A DNA stretch of 64,000 bases from Franzmannia pantelleriensis (GTDB taxonomy: Bacteria > Pseudomonadota > Gammaproteobacteria > Pseudomonadales > Halomonadaceae), in NCBI RefSeq assembly GCF_900102875.1, contig NZ_FNGH01000016.1, positions 1 to 64,000 on the forward strand, given 5' to 3'. Positions 53,780-62,374 of the stretch are shown piece by piece. How positions within the stretch are numbered: the first letter of the stretch is position 1; the number at the start of each line of letters is the position of its first letter. The notes under the pieces were generated by a model. That model did not search any database, was not told the DNA's origin, and saw only the letters and a list, made by a program, of their open reading frames with translations. Position numbers and translations under genes: made by a program.

Positions 53780-54424
53780 ATGACCACGCTATACGACTAC
53801 TTCCGCTCGTCGGCGGCCTATCGGGTGCGCATCGCGCTCAATCTCAAGGGCCTGGACTACGACCAGATCAGCGTCGACCTGGTAGCGGGTGAGCAGCGCG
53901 GGACCGACCACCTCCTCCGCCAGCCCCAGGGGCTGGTGCCGGCACTGGTAACCGACGACGGCATTCCCCTGACCCAGTCGCTGGCGATCTGTGAGTACCT
54001 CGACGAGTGCCACCCCACCCCGCCACTGCTGCCGACGGACGCCGCCGGTCGCGCCCGGGTGCGCGCTCTGGCCCAGCTGGTGGCCTGCGAAATGCACCCG
54101 CTCAATAACCTGCGCGTGCTGAAATACCTGGTAAGTGAGCTCGGCGCCAGCGACGACGCCAAGCTGCGCTGGTACCGCCACTGGATCGACGAGGGCTTCA
54201 CCGCGCTGGAGGCACAGCTCTCCTGGGACGCTGGCAGCGGCGACTTCTGTCACGGCGACACCCCGGGCCTGGCCGATATCTGCCTGGTGCCACAGGTATT
54301 CAATGCCGAGCGCTTCGAGTGCGACCTCGCGAGCTACCCACGCATCCAGCAGATTGCCGCCAACTGCCGCGCCCTGCCGGCCTTCGCCCAGGCGGCGCCA
54401 GCGGCCCAGCCCGACGCACGTTGA
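53780..54424 (+). CDS. maiA: maleylacetoacetate isomerase (zeta-class GST)
   Basis: This glutathione-dependent enzyme performs cis-trans isomerisation of maleylacetoacetate to fumarylacetoacetate. The 214-residue GST-fold protein begins MTTLYDYFRSSAAYRVRIALNLKGLDYD, containing the zeta-class SSxxxxR active-site motif. The glutathione-binding TQSLAICEYLDE follows, and the C-terminal all-helical domain has DICLVPQVFNA. It is 8 nt after fah, so translational coupling is likely. Confidence 0.95.
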   Translation: MTTLYDYFRSSAAYRVRIALNLKGLDYDQISVDLVAGEQRGTDHLLRQPQGLVPALVTDDGIPLTQSLAICEYLDECHPTPPLLPTDAAGRARVRALAQLVACEMHPLNNLRVLKYLVSELGASDDAKLRWYRHWIDEGFTALEAQLSWDAGSGDFCHGDTPGLADICLVPQVFNAERFECDLASYPRIQQIAANCRALPAFAQAAPAAQPDAR

Positions 54425-54489
54425 ATCCTCTATTGCCAAACCGCGGCGCCGTGCAGCATGCACGGCGCCGCGCGTTCAGGGAGCCCTTC

Positions 54490-54864
54490 ATGAACGATGC
54501 CTGGAAGACCTACCGCTCGTCCCCCGCCAGCGGCGCGCGCCTGCTGCCCGCTTCCGAACTGGCCGTGGGCACCACTCACAGCATGCTGCTCGACAGCCAA
54601 GGCGGCCGCTTCCCGCTGCTGCTGGTCGGACTCGCCGACGGCCCCCGCGCCTACGTCAACGCCTGCCCTCACCAGTACCTACCGCTCGACCAGCGTGGCA
54701 GCCGCATTCTCAGCCAGGACGGCCAGACCCTGCGCTGTACCAACCACGACGCCAGCTTCTCGGCACACAGCGGTAAAGGTAGCGGCGGCCTGGGCGAGGG
54801 CTGCGCACTGGACCCGGTGCCCTTGGCTGTGGATGAAGGGGGCTGGCTGGTGATTGGCGAGTAA
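54490..54864 (+). CDS. Rieske [2Fe-2S] ferredoxin-like protein
   Basis: This 124-residue small electron-transfer-type protein has the Rieske ligands Cys-x-His (ACPHQYLPLD) and Cys-x2-His (RCTNHDASF). No membrane anchor or oxygenase catalytic domain is present. The position, 65 nt after maiA on the same strand, suggests co-expression with tyrosine degradation, but homogentisate and hydroxyphenylpyruvate dioxygenases do not need a Rieske partner. Its role is unknown. The ATG at 54490 gives the domain its full length; the frame is open upstream over maiA. Confidence 0.85.
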   Translation: MNDAWKTYRSSPASGARLLPASELAVGTTHSMLLDSQGGRFPLLLVGLADGPRAYVNACPHQYLPLDQRGSRILSQDGQTLRCTNHDASFSAHSGKGSGGLGEGCALDPVPLAVDEGGWLVIGE

Positions 54865-54875
54865 ACAGACTAAAA

Positions 54876-54897
54876 CCCCGCGGCTAAGGCCGCGGGG
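54876..54897. terminator. convergent terminator between Rieske gene and hpd
   Basis: CCCCGCGG (54876-54883) pairs perfectly with CCGCGGGG (54890-54897) around a 6-nt loop. On the minus strand it is followed by TTTTAG, so it serves hpd best. On the plus strand there is no T-run. Confidence 0.75.
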
Positions 54898-54927
54898 TCA
54901 AGGATCAGGAGCGGTATAACGAAGGAC

Positions 54928-56028
54928 TCAGTCGTCCTTGATCACGCCGCGGCGGATCTGGTCCTCCTCGATCGATTCGAACAGCGCCTTGAAGTTGCCC
55001 TCGCCGAAGCCGTCATTGCCCTTGCGCTGGATGATCTCGAAGAAGATCGGGCCGATCACCGTCTCGGTGAAGATCTGCAGCAGCACACCCTCGCCTTCGG
55101 CGCCGTCCACCAGCAGGCTCAGCTCGCGCAGCTCATCCACGTTCTCCTCGTGGTTAGGTACGCGTGCATCGACCTTCTCGTAATAGGTGTCCGGCGTGGA
55201 TAGGAAGGTCACGCCGTTGGCCCGCAGGGCGCGTACCGTGGCGTAGATGTCGTCGGTGGCCATGGCCAGGTGCTGAATGCCCTCGCCATTGTACTCGCGA
55301 AGGAATTCGGCGATCTGCGAGTTGTCATCGGCGGACTCGTTGATCGGGATGTGCATCTTGCCGCACGGCGCGGTCATCGCCCGCGACAGCAGCCCGGTCT
55401 TCTTGCCCTTGATATCGAAGTAGCGGTTTTCACGGAAGTTGGCGATATCGGTATAGAAGTTCGCCCACACATCCATCTGGCCACGGTCGACGTTGTGGGT
55501 CAGGTGATCGAGCACCTGGAGGCCAACGCTGCGATCATTGGCGCTGCGGCCGGGAATCTTCTCGAAGTCGATGTCGTAGATAGTGCGCCCTTCACTGTCG
55601 ACCTTGTTATCGACGAAGTAGAGCAACGAGCCACCGATACCGCGCACCGCTGGAATCCCCACCTCACCAGGCCCAACCGGGTTCTCCACCGCCTCGGCGC
55701 CGTTGGCGATGGCATGCTCGAAGGCCTGCCGGGCGTCGGCGACCTTCCAGGCCATGGCGCAGGCGCTGGGGCCGTGAACCTTGCCGAACTCGGCGGCGTG
55801 GCTGCCCGGCTCGGCGTTGAGCACGAAATTGACGCCCTCCTGCTGGAACAGCGACACCTGCTTGGAGCGGTGCTTGCGCGTCTCGGTGAAGCCCATCTGG
55901 ATGAACAGCGCGCGCAGCGCCTCAATGCCCTCCGCGGTGGGCGCGGTGTACTCGACGAACTCGAAGCCATTGGTACCGATCGGGTTGTTCGCGCTCTGCT
56001 GTGGGGCGACCTGTGCCGGTGCGTTCAT
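54928..56028 (-). CDS. hpd: 4-hydroxyphenylpyruvate dioxygenase
   Basis: This Fe(II) enzyme converts 4-hydroxyphenylpyruvate to homogentisate, the substrate of HmgA encoded convergently. The 366 residues form two VOC-type domains. The C-terminal catalytic part has LDHLTHNVDRGQMDVWANFYTDI (first His ligand), GEGIQHLAMATDDI (second His) and IGPIFFEIIQRKGNDGFGEGNFKALFESIE (Glu ligand). The ATG at 56028 follows AGGAGG by 6 nt. Homogentisate production and consumption are on opposite strands and could be controlled separately. Confidence 0.97.
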   Translation of the reverse strand: MNAPAQVAPQQSANNPIGTNGFEFVEYTAPTAEGIEALRALFIQMGFTETRKHRSKQVSLFQQEGVNFVLNAEPGSHAAEFGKVHGPSACAMAWKVADARQAFEHAIANGAEAVENPVGPGEVGIPAVRGIGGSLLYFVDNKVDSEGRTIYDIDFEKIPGRSANDRSVGLQVLDHLTHNVDRGQMDVWANFYTDIANFRENRYFDIKGKKTGLLSRAMTAPCGKMHIPINESADDNSQIAEFLREYNGEGIQHLAMATDDIYATVRALRANGVTFLSTPDTYYEKVDARVPNHEENVDELRELSLLVDGAEGEGVLLQIFTETVIGPIFFEIIQRKGNDGFGEGNFKALFESIEEDQIRRGVIKDD

Positions 56029-56242
56029 GGGGAACCTCCTCAGGGTGTTGTTGTGCATGTCGTGCCCCCCAGCCTAGAGCCCCTGCCGCGCCGCGAGCAG
56101 CGCTATTTCATGTCGCGGAGGGGGTGTTTCGACCGCCCGCCGACCGCTGCTGTAACGAAAACCTTCCAGCTAGACGCAGGCGTGATATCGTGCCGCCCCG
56201 GCGGTCTAAACCCCTGACACCCCGTAACGAATGCTTTACATA

Positions 56243-56851
56243 TCACGGCAGCATGGCGCCGCTGGCCAGTCGCCAGGCCACCCAGGCCAGAATCGAGGCG
56301 ATCAGCGCGTCGATGACTCGCCACACTCTGGGACTGGCCAGTCGCGGCGCCAGCCAGCCGGCGGCGGCGACCAAGCCGAAGAACCAGCCAAACGAGGCCA
56401 GGGCCGCGCCGATGAAGAACCCCAGTGGGCTTGGCTGCACGGCCCCGATGGCCCCGAGCAGTACCACGGTTTCCAGATAGACCTGGGGGTTGAGCAGTGT
56501 GACCGCCAGGGTCGCCGCCAGCGCAGCGCGCCAGGAGCTCTGGGAGCCCGCACCGGCCACCAGGACATTGCTCAACATCGCTCGGCGCAGTGCCAGCCAC
56601 GCCTGCCAGGCCAGAAACGCCGCTCCCGCCCAGCGCGCCGCCTCCATCAGCAGCGCCTGTTGGGCGATCAGCGCACCCAGCCCCAGTACCCCCAGGCCGA
56701 CCAGCAGCCAGTCGCACAGCGCACATACCCCTGCTACCAGCCAGGCGTGCTCGCGACGCAGCCCCTGCTGTAGCACGAAAGCGTTCTGGGCACCGATGGC
56801 GACGATCAGGCCGGCACAGATCAACAGCCCGTGAGTCAGAGATATCAGCAC
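56243..56851 (-). CDS. argO: arginine exporter ArgO-type LysE protein
   Basis: This 202-residue inner-membrane exporter has six hydrophobic segments. The signature GLIVAIGAQNAFVLQQGLRREHAW near residue 13 is specific to LysE/ArgO exporters of basic amino acids, and NPQVYLETVVLLGAIG appears later. The start is GTG at 56851 with AAGGAG 6 nt upstream; the longer frame has no family match. It is divergent from an ArgP-type LysR gene, the classical arrangement for arginine/lysine-responsive export. Confidence 0.9.
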   Translation of the reverse strand: MLISLTHGLLICAGLIVAIGAQNAFVLQQGLRREHAWLVAGVCALCDWLLVGLGVLGLGALIAQQALLMEAARWAGAAFLAWQAWLALRRAMLSNVLVAGAGSQSSWRAALAATLAVTLLNPQVYLETVVLLGAIGAVQPSPLGFFIGAALASFGWFFGLVAAAGWLAPRLASPRVWRVIDALIASILAWVAWRLASGAMLP

Positions 56852-56914
56852 GCGTAGCTCCTTTTGGCAGCGTCTATTGGAAGATCCTGCCCGGCAGGCT
56901 ACGCTCGATGCCTG

Positions 56915-56927
56915 AATTAATATAATT
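56915..56927. promoter_or_regulatory. AT-rich palindrome in argO-argP intergenic region
   Basis: AATTAATATAATT is an inverted repeat (AATTA/TAATT) in the 137-bp gap between the divergent argO and argP genes, in otherwise GC-rich DNA. It is a candidate ArgP binding or promoter-melting region. Confidence 0.35.
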
Positions 56928-56988
56928 ACTTCAACAACTGAGGCATTAGTAAAAATGATGAACAACGTTTCTATCAAGCAGCGCCACG

Positions 56989-57936
56989 ATGCTCGACTAT
57001 AAGCTTCTCGCCGCGCTGGCCGCGGTCGTCGACCATGCCGGCTTCGAGCGCGGTGCACACCAGCTCGGCCTGACCCAGTCGGCCGTCTCCCAGCGCATCA
57101 AGCTACTCGAGGCACGCCTGGGCCAGCCGGTGCTGACCCGCAGTCCACGCCTGGCGCCCACCCCGCTGGGGCAGCACCTGCTCAACCACGTCCAGCAGGT
57201 GCGACTGCTCGAGCACGAACTGCTCGATCAAGTGCCCGCCCTGGGTAGCGGCGAAGAGCGGCGCCTGCGTCTGGCCGTCAACGCCGATAGCCTGGCCACC
57301 TGGTGGCCAGAGGCAGTGGGACGCTTCAGCGACCGCCATCGAGTGCTGTTCGAGCTGGTGGTGGAGGATCAGGAGGTGGCGCTCAAGCGCATGCGCGACG
57401 GTGATGTGGCCGGCTGCATCTGTGACTCACCGCGACCGGTACAGGGCGCGCGCAGCCATGCGCTGGGCAGCATGCGCTACCGGGCGCTGGCAAGCCCCGC
57501 CTTTGTCGCGCGCTATTTTCCCAACGGCATGACGCCGGCCGCCCTGAAGCGCGCTCCGGCACTGGTGTACGGCCCCGACGACCGCCTGCAGCATCGCTTT
57601 CTGGCCAAATACGGCGTCGAGCCGCCGTTTCCCTATCACCTGTGCCCCTCGTCACAGGGCTTCGTCGGCCTGGCGCTGGCGGGACTTGGCTGGGGCATGG
57701 TGCCGGAACGACAGGCGGCACGCGAACTCGATGAAGGACGGCTTCAGGAGATCGACCCGAGCGGCCACCTGGCCGATGGCCGGCTGGTCGACCTGTCACC
57801 GCAGCAAGCGGTCGATGTGCCACTCTACTGGCACCACTGGCGCCAGGGCGGCCAGGTGCTGGATGCCCTGACCACCCATCTGCTGTCACTCAGTGATGCC
57901 TGGCTGGTCCCCCCGGACGACACGCCCGGAGGCTGA
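56989..57936 (+). CDS. argP: ArgP/IciA-type LysR transcriptional regulator
   Basis: The 315 residues comprise an N-terminal winged helix-turn-helix (about 3-60: LLAALAAVVDHAGFERGAHQLGLTQSAVSQRIKLLEARLGQPVLTR) and a periplasmic-binding-protein-like effector domain. The AVNADSLATWWPEAV block near residue 95 is typical of ArgP rather than general LysR proteins. It likely activates argO in response to arginine and is blocked by lysine, as in E. coli (family knowledge). It ends 5 nt before the convergent fdhA. Confidence 0.9.
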   Translation: MLDYKLLAALAAVVDHAGFERGAHQLGLTQSAVSQRIKLLEARLGQPVLTRSPRLAPTPLGQHLLNHVQQVRLLEHELLDQVPALGSGEERRLRLAVNADSLATWWPEAVGRFSDRHRVLFELVVEDQEVALKRMRDGDVAGCICDSPRPVQGARSHALGSMRYRALASPAFVARYFPNGMTPAALKRAPALVYGPDDRLQHRFLAKYGVEPPFPYHLCPSSQGFVGLALAGLGWGMVPERQAARELDEGRLQEIDPSGHLADGRLVDLSPQQAVDVPLYWHHWRQGGQVLDALTTHLLSLSDAWLVPPDDTPGG

Positions 57937-57941
57937 CGTGC

Positions 57942-59135
57942 TCAGGCGGCCACGCTGCCATGCGGGTCAATGACGAATTTCTTGGCCACGCCGCCATCGA
58001 AGTCGGCGTAGCCGCGCGGCGCATCGTCCAGCGAGATCACCTGAACGTTGACCGCCCGGGCGATATCGACCTTGTCGAACAGGATGGCCTGCATCAACTG
58101 GCGGTGGTACTTCATCACCGGGCACTGGCCGGTATGGAAGGAGTGCGATTTGGCCCAGCCCTGGCCCAGGCGCATCGACAGGTTGCCGTGCTGGGCCTCG
58201 GCACTCTCCGCGCCGGGGTCCTCGGTGACGTAGAGACCGGGAATACCGATCTGCCCACCGGCACGAGTGATGTCCATGCAGGCGTTGAGCACCGCCGCAG
58301 GCTGCTCGTGAGAGTGATCGTGACCGTGACAGCGCGCCTCGAAGCCTACCGCGTCCACGGCGCAGTCGACCTCACGATCGCCAAGGATCGGCTCGAGCAT
58401 ATCGGCCATCGGCGTGTCTTCACGCAGGTCGAGGGTCTCGCAGCCGAAACTCCTGGCCTGGGCCAGACGATCGGGGTTCATGTCGCCGACGATCACGCAG
58501 GCCGCGCCCAGCAGCTGTGCCGACACCGCCGCGGCCAGCCCCACCGGGCCGGCGCCGGCGATATAGACGGTGCTGCCCGGCCCGACCCCGGCGGTGACGC
58601 AGCCGTGAAAGCCGGTGGGGAAGATATCCGAGAGCAGCGTCAGGTCGCCGATCTTGTCCATGGCGAGATCGCGGTCGGGGAACTTGAGCAGATTGAAGTC
58701 GGCATAGGGCACCATCACGTACTCGGTCTGCCCGCCGACCCAGCCGCCCATGTCGACGTAGCCATAAGCCGCTCCGGGCCTCGCCGGATTGACGTTGAGG
58801 CAGATGCCGGTCTTGCCCTCCTTGCAGTTGCGGCAGCGACCACAGGCGATATTGAAGGGTACCGAGACGACATCGCCGACCGCGACGAACTCCACGTCGC
58901 GCCCGCATTCGATTACCTCACCGGTGATCTCGTGCCCCAGCACCAGTCCCTGCGGTGCCGTGGTACGTCCACGCACCATGTGCTGATCGCTGCCGCAGAT
59001 ATTGGTGGTGATCACCTTGAGGATCACCCCGTGCTCGCACTTGCGCTTGCCCAGCGCCAGTTCGGGAAAGGGAATGGCCTGGACCTCGACCTTGCCGGGG
59101 CCCATGTAGACCACCCCGCGGTTGGCTTGACTCAT
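57942..59135 (-). CDS. fdhA: glutathione-independent formaldehyde dehydrogenase
   Basis: This zinc-containing medium-chain dehydrogenase oxidises formaldehyde to formate with tightly bound NAD. The 397 residues include NICGSDQHMVRG (catalytic Zn Cys), GLVLGHEITGEVIE, the structural zinc Cys cluster CGRCRNCKEGKTGIC, the Rossmann GAGPVGLAAA, and the insert CHGHDHSHEQPAAVLNA characteristic of the Pseudomonas putida FdhA type. AAGGAC precedes the ATG at 59135. No formate dehydrogenase genes are near, so it probably serves detoxification or demethylation pathways such as betaine use. Confidence 0.92.
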   Translation of the reverse strand: MSQANRGVVYMGPGKVEVQAIPFPELALGKRKCEHGVILKVITTNICGSDQHMVRGRTTAPQGLVLGHEITGEVIECGRDVEFVAVGDVVSVPFNIACGRCRNCKEGKTGICLNVNPARPGAAYGYVDMGGWVGGQTEYVMVPYADFNLLKFPDRDLAMDKIGDLTLLSDIFPTGFHGCVTAGVGPGSTVYIAGAGPVGLAAAVSAQLLGAACVIVGDMNPDRLAQARSFGCETLDLREDTPMADMLEPILGDREVDCAVDAVGFEARCHGHDHSHEQPAAVLNACMDITRAGGQIGIPGLYVTEDPGAESAEAQHGNLSMRLGQGWAKSHSFHTGQCPVMKYHRQLMQAILFDKVDIARAVNVQVISLDDAPRGYADFDGGVAKKFVIDPHGSVAA

Positions 59136-59254
59136 GGCTGGCGTCCTTCGCTGTGTTGTCATTGGCGACGTATCGCGCCTACAGCCTAGTCAAGCCAGCA
59201 TCTGGGAACGTCTCAGGCGAGGCATCGACATGCCTAATCCAGACATGCTCCGCG

Positions 59255-59560
59255 CTAGTCGTCACCCAGCAGCGCATCGACACTGTCGACCTTGTCCTGC
59301 ATACGCTGCTCACGATCGGTACGGGTGCCCATCTTGAGGGTAGTGGTAATGCGTGGCGCGCCCATCTCATGCACGACCTCATGGCAGCGCTTGACCACTG
59401 CCATCACCTCATCCCAGGGGCCCTCGATATTGGTGCCATAGGCATGCATCTGGTGGCTCAGGCCCGAATCGCCTATCACCCGCTGGCACGCCGCGATATG
59501 CGACGAGACTGAGACACCCGCACCGATCGGCACGACACAAAGGTCCACGATGACATCCAT
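59255..59560 (-). CDS. MTH1187/YkoF-type thiamine-binding family protein
   Basis: This 101-residue ferredoxin-like protein of the thiamine-binding/UPF0045 family has DLCVVPIGAGVSVSSHIAACQRVIGDSGLSHQMHAYGTNIEG near the N-terminus and PRITTTLKMGTRTDR near the C-terminus. Homologues bind thiamine or hydroxymethylpyrimidine, and the function here is unverified. GGAGGAA lies 7 nt before the ATG at 59560; a further five codons upstream lack a ribosome binding site. Confidence 0.83.
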   Translation of the reverse strand: MDVIVDLCVVPIGAGVSVSSHIAACQRVIGDSGLSHQMHAYGTNIEGPWDEVMAVVKRCHEVVHEMGAPRITTTLKMGTRTDREQRMQDKVDSVDALLGDD

Positions 59561-59724
59561 CTGGCGTTCCTCCATTCGGGTCAGCGGCCGATTACCACGC
59601 TATTTGGCAATCGACTATGCTGAATAATCATGTCGTTAAATGAATAACAAGACGTCGCCGCACGCCCTGCCGTCCATCATAGCCAATGCTTGGAGAGCCC
59701 TCGATAACGGATCAGGAGACCGCC

Positions 59725-60876
59725 ATGACCAGCGACACTCGCATCGGCCCCGTGCCGCTCCCGAACACTCGCGCCCGCCGAGTCGTCGAGCAGCTGCTGG
59801 AGGGCTCCGGCGTGACCCTCAACGGCAGCGCCGACTGGGACATTCAGGTGCACCATCCCGACTTTTTCACCCGTGTACTGCACCAAGGGACGCTGGGGCT
59901 CGGCGAGGCCTACATGGACGGCTGGTGGGAGTGCCCTCGCATCGATGAGATGGCCTGTCGACTGCTGATGCACGGACTCGGCGAACGCGCCCACACCCCC
60001 TCCGAGCGGCTCATGTATCGCCTGCAGACGGGCTTTTTCAATCTGCAGAGCAAGGCGCGGGCTTATATCGTCGGTGAGACGCATTACGACCTCGGCAACG
60101 ACCTCTTCGAGCGCATGCTCGACCCCACCATGTGCTACTCCTGCGGCTACTGGAAACGCGCTGACTCGCTGCACCAGGCGCAGCTCAACAAGCTCGACCT
60201 GGTTGCACGCAAGCTGGAACTCGCGCCCGGCATGCGGGTGCTCGACATCGGCTGCGGCTGGGGCAGCTTTGCCGAATACGCCGCCCACCACTACCGTGTC
60301 GAAGTGACCGGCATCACCATCTCCCGCGAACAGGCGACGTTGGCGCGAGAACGCTGCGATGGCCTCCCCGTGGATATTCGGCTGCAGGACTACCGCGACC
60401 TTGACGGCCGCTTTGATCGTATCGTCTCGATCGGCATGTTCGAGCATGTCGGCCATCGCAACTATGCCACCTACTTCAGGACCGTGGAGCAACTGCTCGA
60501 GGACGACGGGCTATTCCTGCTGCATACCATCGGTTCCAACAATTCCGACATCACCGCCGATCCCTGGGTCAACAAGTACATCTTTCCCAATGGCGTGCTG
60601 CCATCGGCAATGCACATCACACGGGCCGCCGAAGCGCATTTGCTGCTCGAAGACTGGCAGAACTTCGGCGCCGACTACGACCCCACGCTGATGGCCTGGT
60701 TAGGCAACGTCGATGACCGCTGGCACGAGATCGCCGAGCGCTATAGCGACCGCATCCGGCGAATGTTCCGCTACTACCTTTCAGTGTGCGCGGGTGCCTT
60801 TCGCGCCCGCGACCTGCAGCTCTGGCAACTGGTTTTCTCGCGCGGGCGTGCCGGCCGTTATGACGCCCCCAGGTAA
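59725..60876 (+). CDS. cfa: cyclopropane-fatty-acyl-phospholipid synthase
   Basis: This enzyme transfers a methylene from SAM to unsaturated acyl chains of membrane lipids, a stationary-phase, acid and salt stress adaptation. The 383 residues comprise an N-terminal lipid-binding part (VHHPDFFTRVLHQGTLGLGEAYMDGWWEC), then HYDLGNDLFERMLDPTMCYSCGYWK (active-site Cys region), SAM motif VLDIGCGWGSFAEYAA, and IGMFEHVGHRNYATYF with the conserved Glu/His. The start at 59725 follows AGGAG. It is monocistronic. Confidence 0.95.
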   Translation: MTSDTRIGPVPLPNTRARRVVEQLLEGSGVTLNGSADWDIQVHHPDFFTRVLHQGTLGLGEAYMDGWWECPRIDEMACRLLMHGLGERAHTPSERLMYRLQTGFFNLQSKARAYIVGETHYDLGNDLFERMLDPTMCYSCGYWKRADSLHQAQLNKLDLVARKLELAPGMRVLDIGCGWGSFAEYAAHHYRVEVTGITISREQATLARERCDGLPVDIRLQDYRDLDGRFDRIVSIGMFEHVGHRNYATYFRTVEQLLEDDGLFLLHTIGSNNSDITADPWVNKYIFPNGVLPSAMHITRAAEAHLLLEDWQNFGADYDPTLMAWLGNVDDRWHEIAERYSDRIRRMFRYYLSVCAGAFRARDLQLWQLVFSRGRAGRYDAPR

Positions 60877-61047
60877 CCGAGCAATGACATAGCGTCACCC
60901 CCTGTAGTCAATCGCTTACATCCATTGCAGGGTGACACCTCCTAATACTTCGGCGTATATTTCTCTGCTTATATAAAGAAGGCGCCAAGCGCCCGATCAA
61001 TAACAAGAAACATCCACGCAGCGGAACGCCTAGCCAGGAGGCCACCC

Positions 61048-61962
61048 ATGCCTGCCGATGACAGCGTGCTGCCTGAGACCAAGGAGAGTCTCGAGCAGCT
61101 CAAGCTCATGACCGAGCGCATTCCCGGCATGATCTTTCAACTCTTTCGCAGCGCTAGCGGCCAGCTGCGTTTTCCCTACCTGGCCGGCAATGCCACGCTA
61201 GTTCGCGAAGGCGAACGTCGTCTACTTGCCGACGACGGCAGCTATGCCTTCGAGCGTATCGACGCCGAGGACTTTCCACGCCTGATGGCCGCCATCGAGC
61301 GCTCGGCCAAGTCGCTGACCCCGCTGGCCATGCAGTTTCAGCTGCATCAGCCGTGTGGCGAGGTACGTTGGATCTCGGTGCGCGCTCAACCAGAGTGGCG
61401 CTGCGGCGGTACCCTGTGGCACGGCCTGATGATGGATGTCAGCGAGCAGGTCGCCCACGAGGCCCACCTGCGCGAACTCTCCGACACCGACGAGCTGACC
61501 GGTCTGGCCAATCGCCGCAAGCTGATGTGCCGGCTGGATGAGGAAATCTCTTCGGCGCGCCGCCACGGGTCGCCTTTGTCGCTGATGCTGCTCGACCTCG
61601 ATCACTTCAAGGGCATCAACGATACCTGGGGACACCTGCAGGGTGATCAGGTACTCGAGGATCTGGCCCGGCTCTGTCAGCAGCAGCTGCGCGAGGAGGA
61701 TATCTCGGCGCGCCTCGGCGGCGAGGAATTTGCGATGCTGCTGCCGGTCACGCCCCTCTCCCACTGCCTGCCGCTTGCCGAGCGGCTGCGCAAAGCCATT
61801 GCCGCATACGATTTCGGCATTGGGCAAGGCAAGGTAACGGCCAGTATCGGCATCGCTGAGTACCGCCTCGGCGAACCCCGCGACGCCTTTATCGAGCGTG
61901 CCGATCGTGGTCTCTATGCCGCCAAGCATCAGGGGCGCAACCGGGTGGTGAGCGAGCCCTGA
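61048..61962 (+). CDS. PAS-GGDEF diguanylate cyclase
   Basis: This 304-residue soluble cyclic di-GMP synthase has an N-terminal PAS-like sensory domain (about 10-140, ending GTLWHGLMMDVSEQ) and a GGDEF domain (about 145-300) starting DTDELTGLANRRKL. The catalytic motif is LGGEEF, with an intact I-site, REED, five residues before it. There is no membrane segment. An AGGAGG site precedes the ATG. Its stop lies 6 nt from the end of the convergent globin gene, and a GACGCCG/CGGCGTC hairpin (61961-61979) spans both stop codons. Confidence 0.92.
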   Translation: MPADDSVLPETKESLEQLKLMTERIPGMIFQLFRSASGQLRFPYLAGNATLVREGERRLLADDGSYAFERIDAEDFPRLMAAIERSAKSLTPLAMQFQLHQPCGEVRWISVRAQPEWRCGGTLWHGLMMDVSEQVAHEAHLRELSDTDELTGLANRRKLMCRLDEEISSARRHGSPLSLMLLDLDHFKGINDTWGHLQGDQVLEDLARLCQQQLREEDISARLGGEEFAMLLPVTPLSHCLPLAERLRKAIAAYDFGIGQGKVTASIGIAEYRLGEPRDAFIERADRGLYAAKHQGRNRVVSEP

Positions 61963-61968
61963 CGCCGC

Positions 61969-62373
61969 TCAGCGGCGTCGGCACATCTCCGCCGGATGGC
62001 GCAGCTGAGCCAGCAGATATGCCTTGAGTTCGGTATCAGCGTCCTGTTCGTCAAGCGCCGTGGCCATGCACGCCAGCCAGGCGTCGCGTTCCTCGGGCCC
62101 GATATCCAGATGGCGATGCGCACCGGGGATGCTGATCGGCCCGAAGCGCTCGCGATAGCGCTTCGGGCCGCCCATCCAGCCGATCAAAAAGGTGGTCAAC
62201 TTGTCCCGCGACTCGCTCAAATCGTCGGGATGCATGGCGCGAATCCGCTGCGCTTCAGGCAACCGCTCCATCGCCGCATAAAACCGCTCGACCAGACTGG
62301 CCACGGCCGCCTCGCCGCCTAGCGCCTGCAGGGTGCTGTCGCCAACGCCGTAGATTCGCACCGTATCGTTCAT
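61969..62373 (-). CDS. group II truncated haemoglobin
   Basis: This 134-residue 2-over-2 globin probably binds O2 or NO. Recognisable features are LGGEAAVASLVERFYAAME at the A/B helices, the group II signature WMGGPKRYRERFG (Trp at G8 position) and the proximal histidine in PGAHRHLDIG. The ATG at 62373 begins one base after the stop codon of the SMC-like gene, so it is probably translated by coupling from that gene's ribosomes. Confidence 0.87.
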   Translation of the reverse strand: MNDTVRIYGVGDSTLQALGGEAAVASLVERFYAAMERLPEAQRIRAMHPDDLSESRDKLTTFLIGWMGGPKRYRERFGPISIPGAHRHLDIGPEERDAWLACMATALDEQDADTELKAYLLAQLRHPAEMCRRR

Positions 62374-62374
62374 C

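Noticed and set aside
57960-59189. 409-codon open frame on the plus strand opposite fdhA
   Set aside because: The composition and lack of motifs mark it as a shadow. The minus strand has all zinc and NAD motifs of FdhA.
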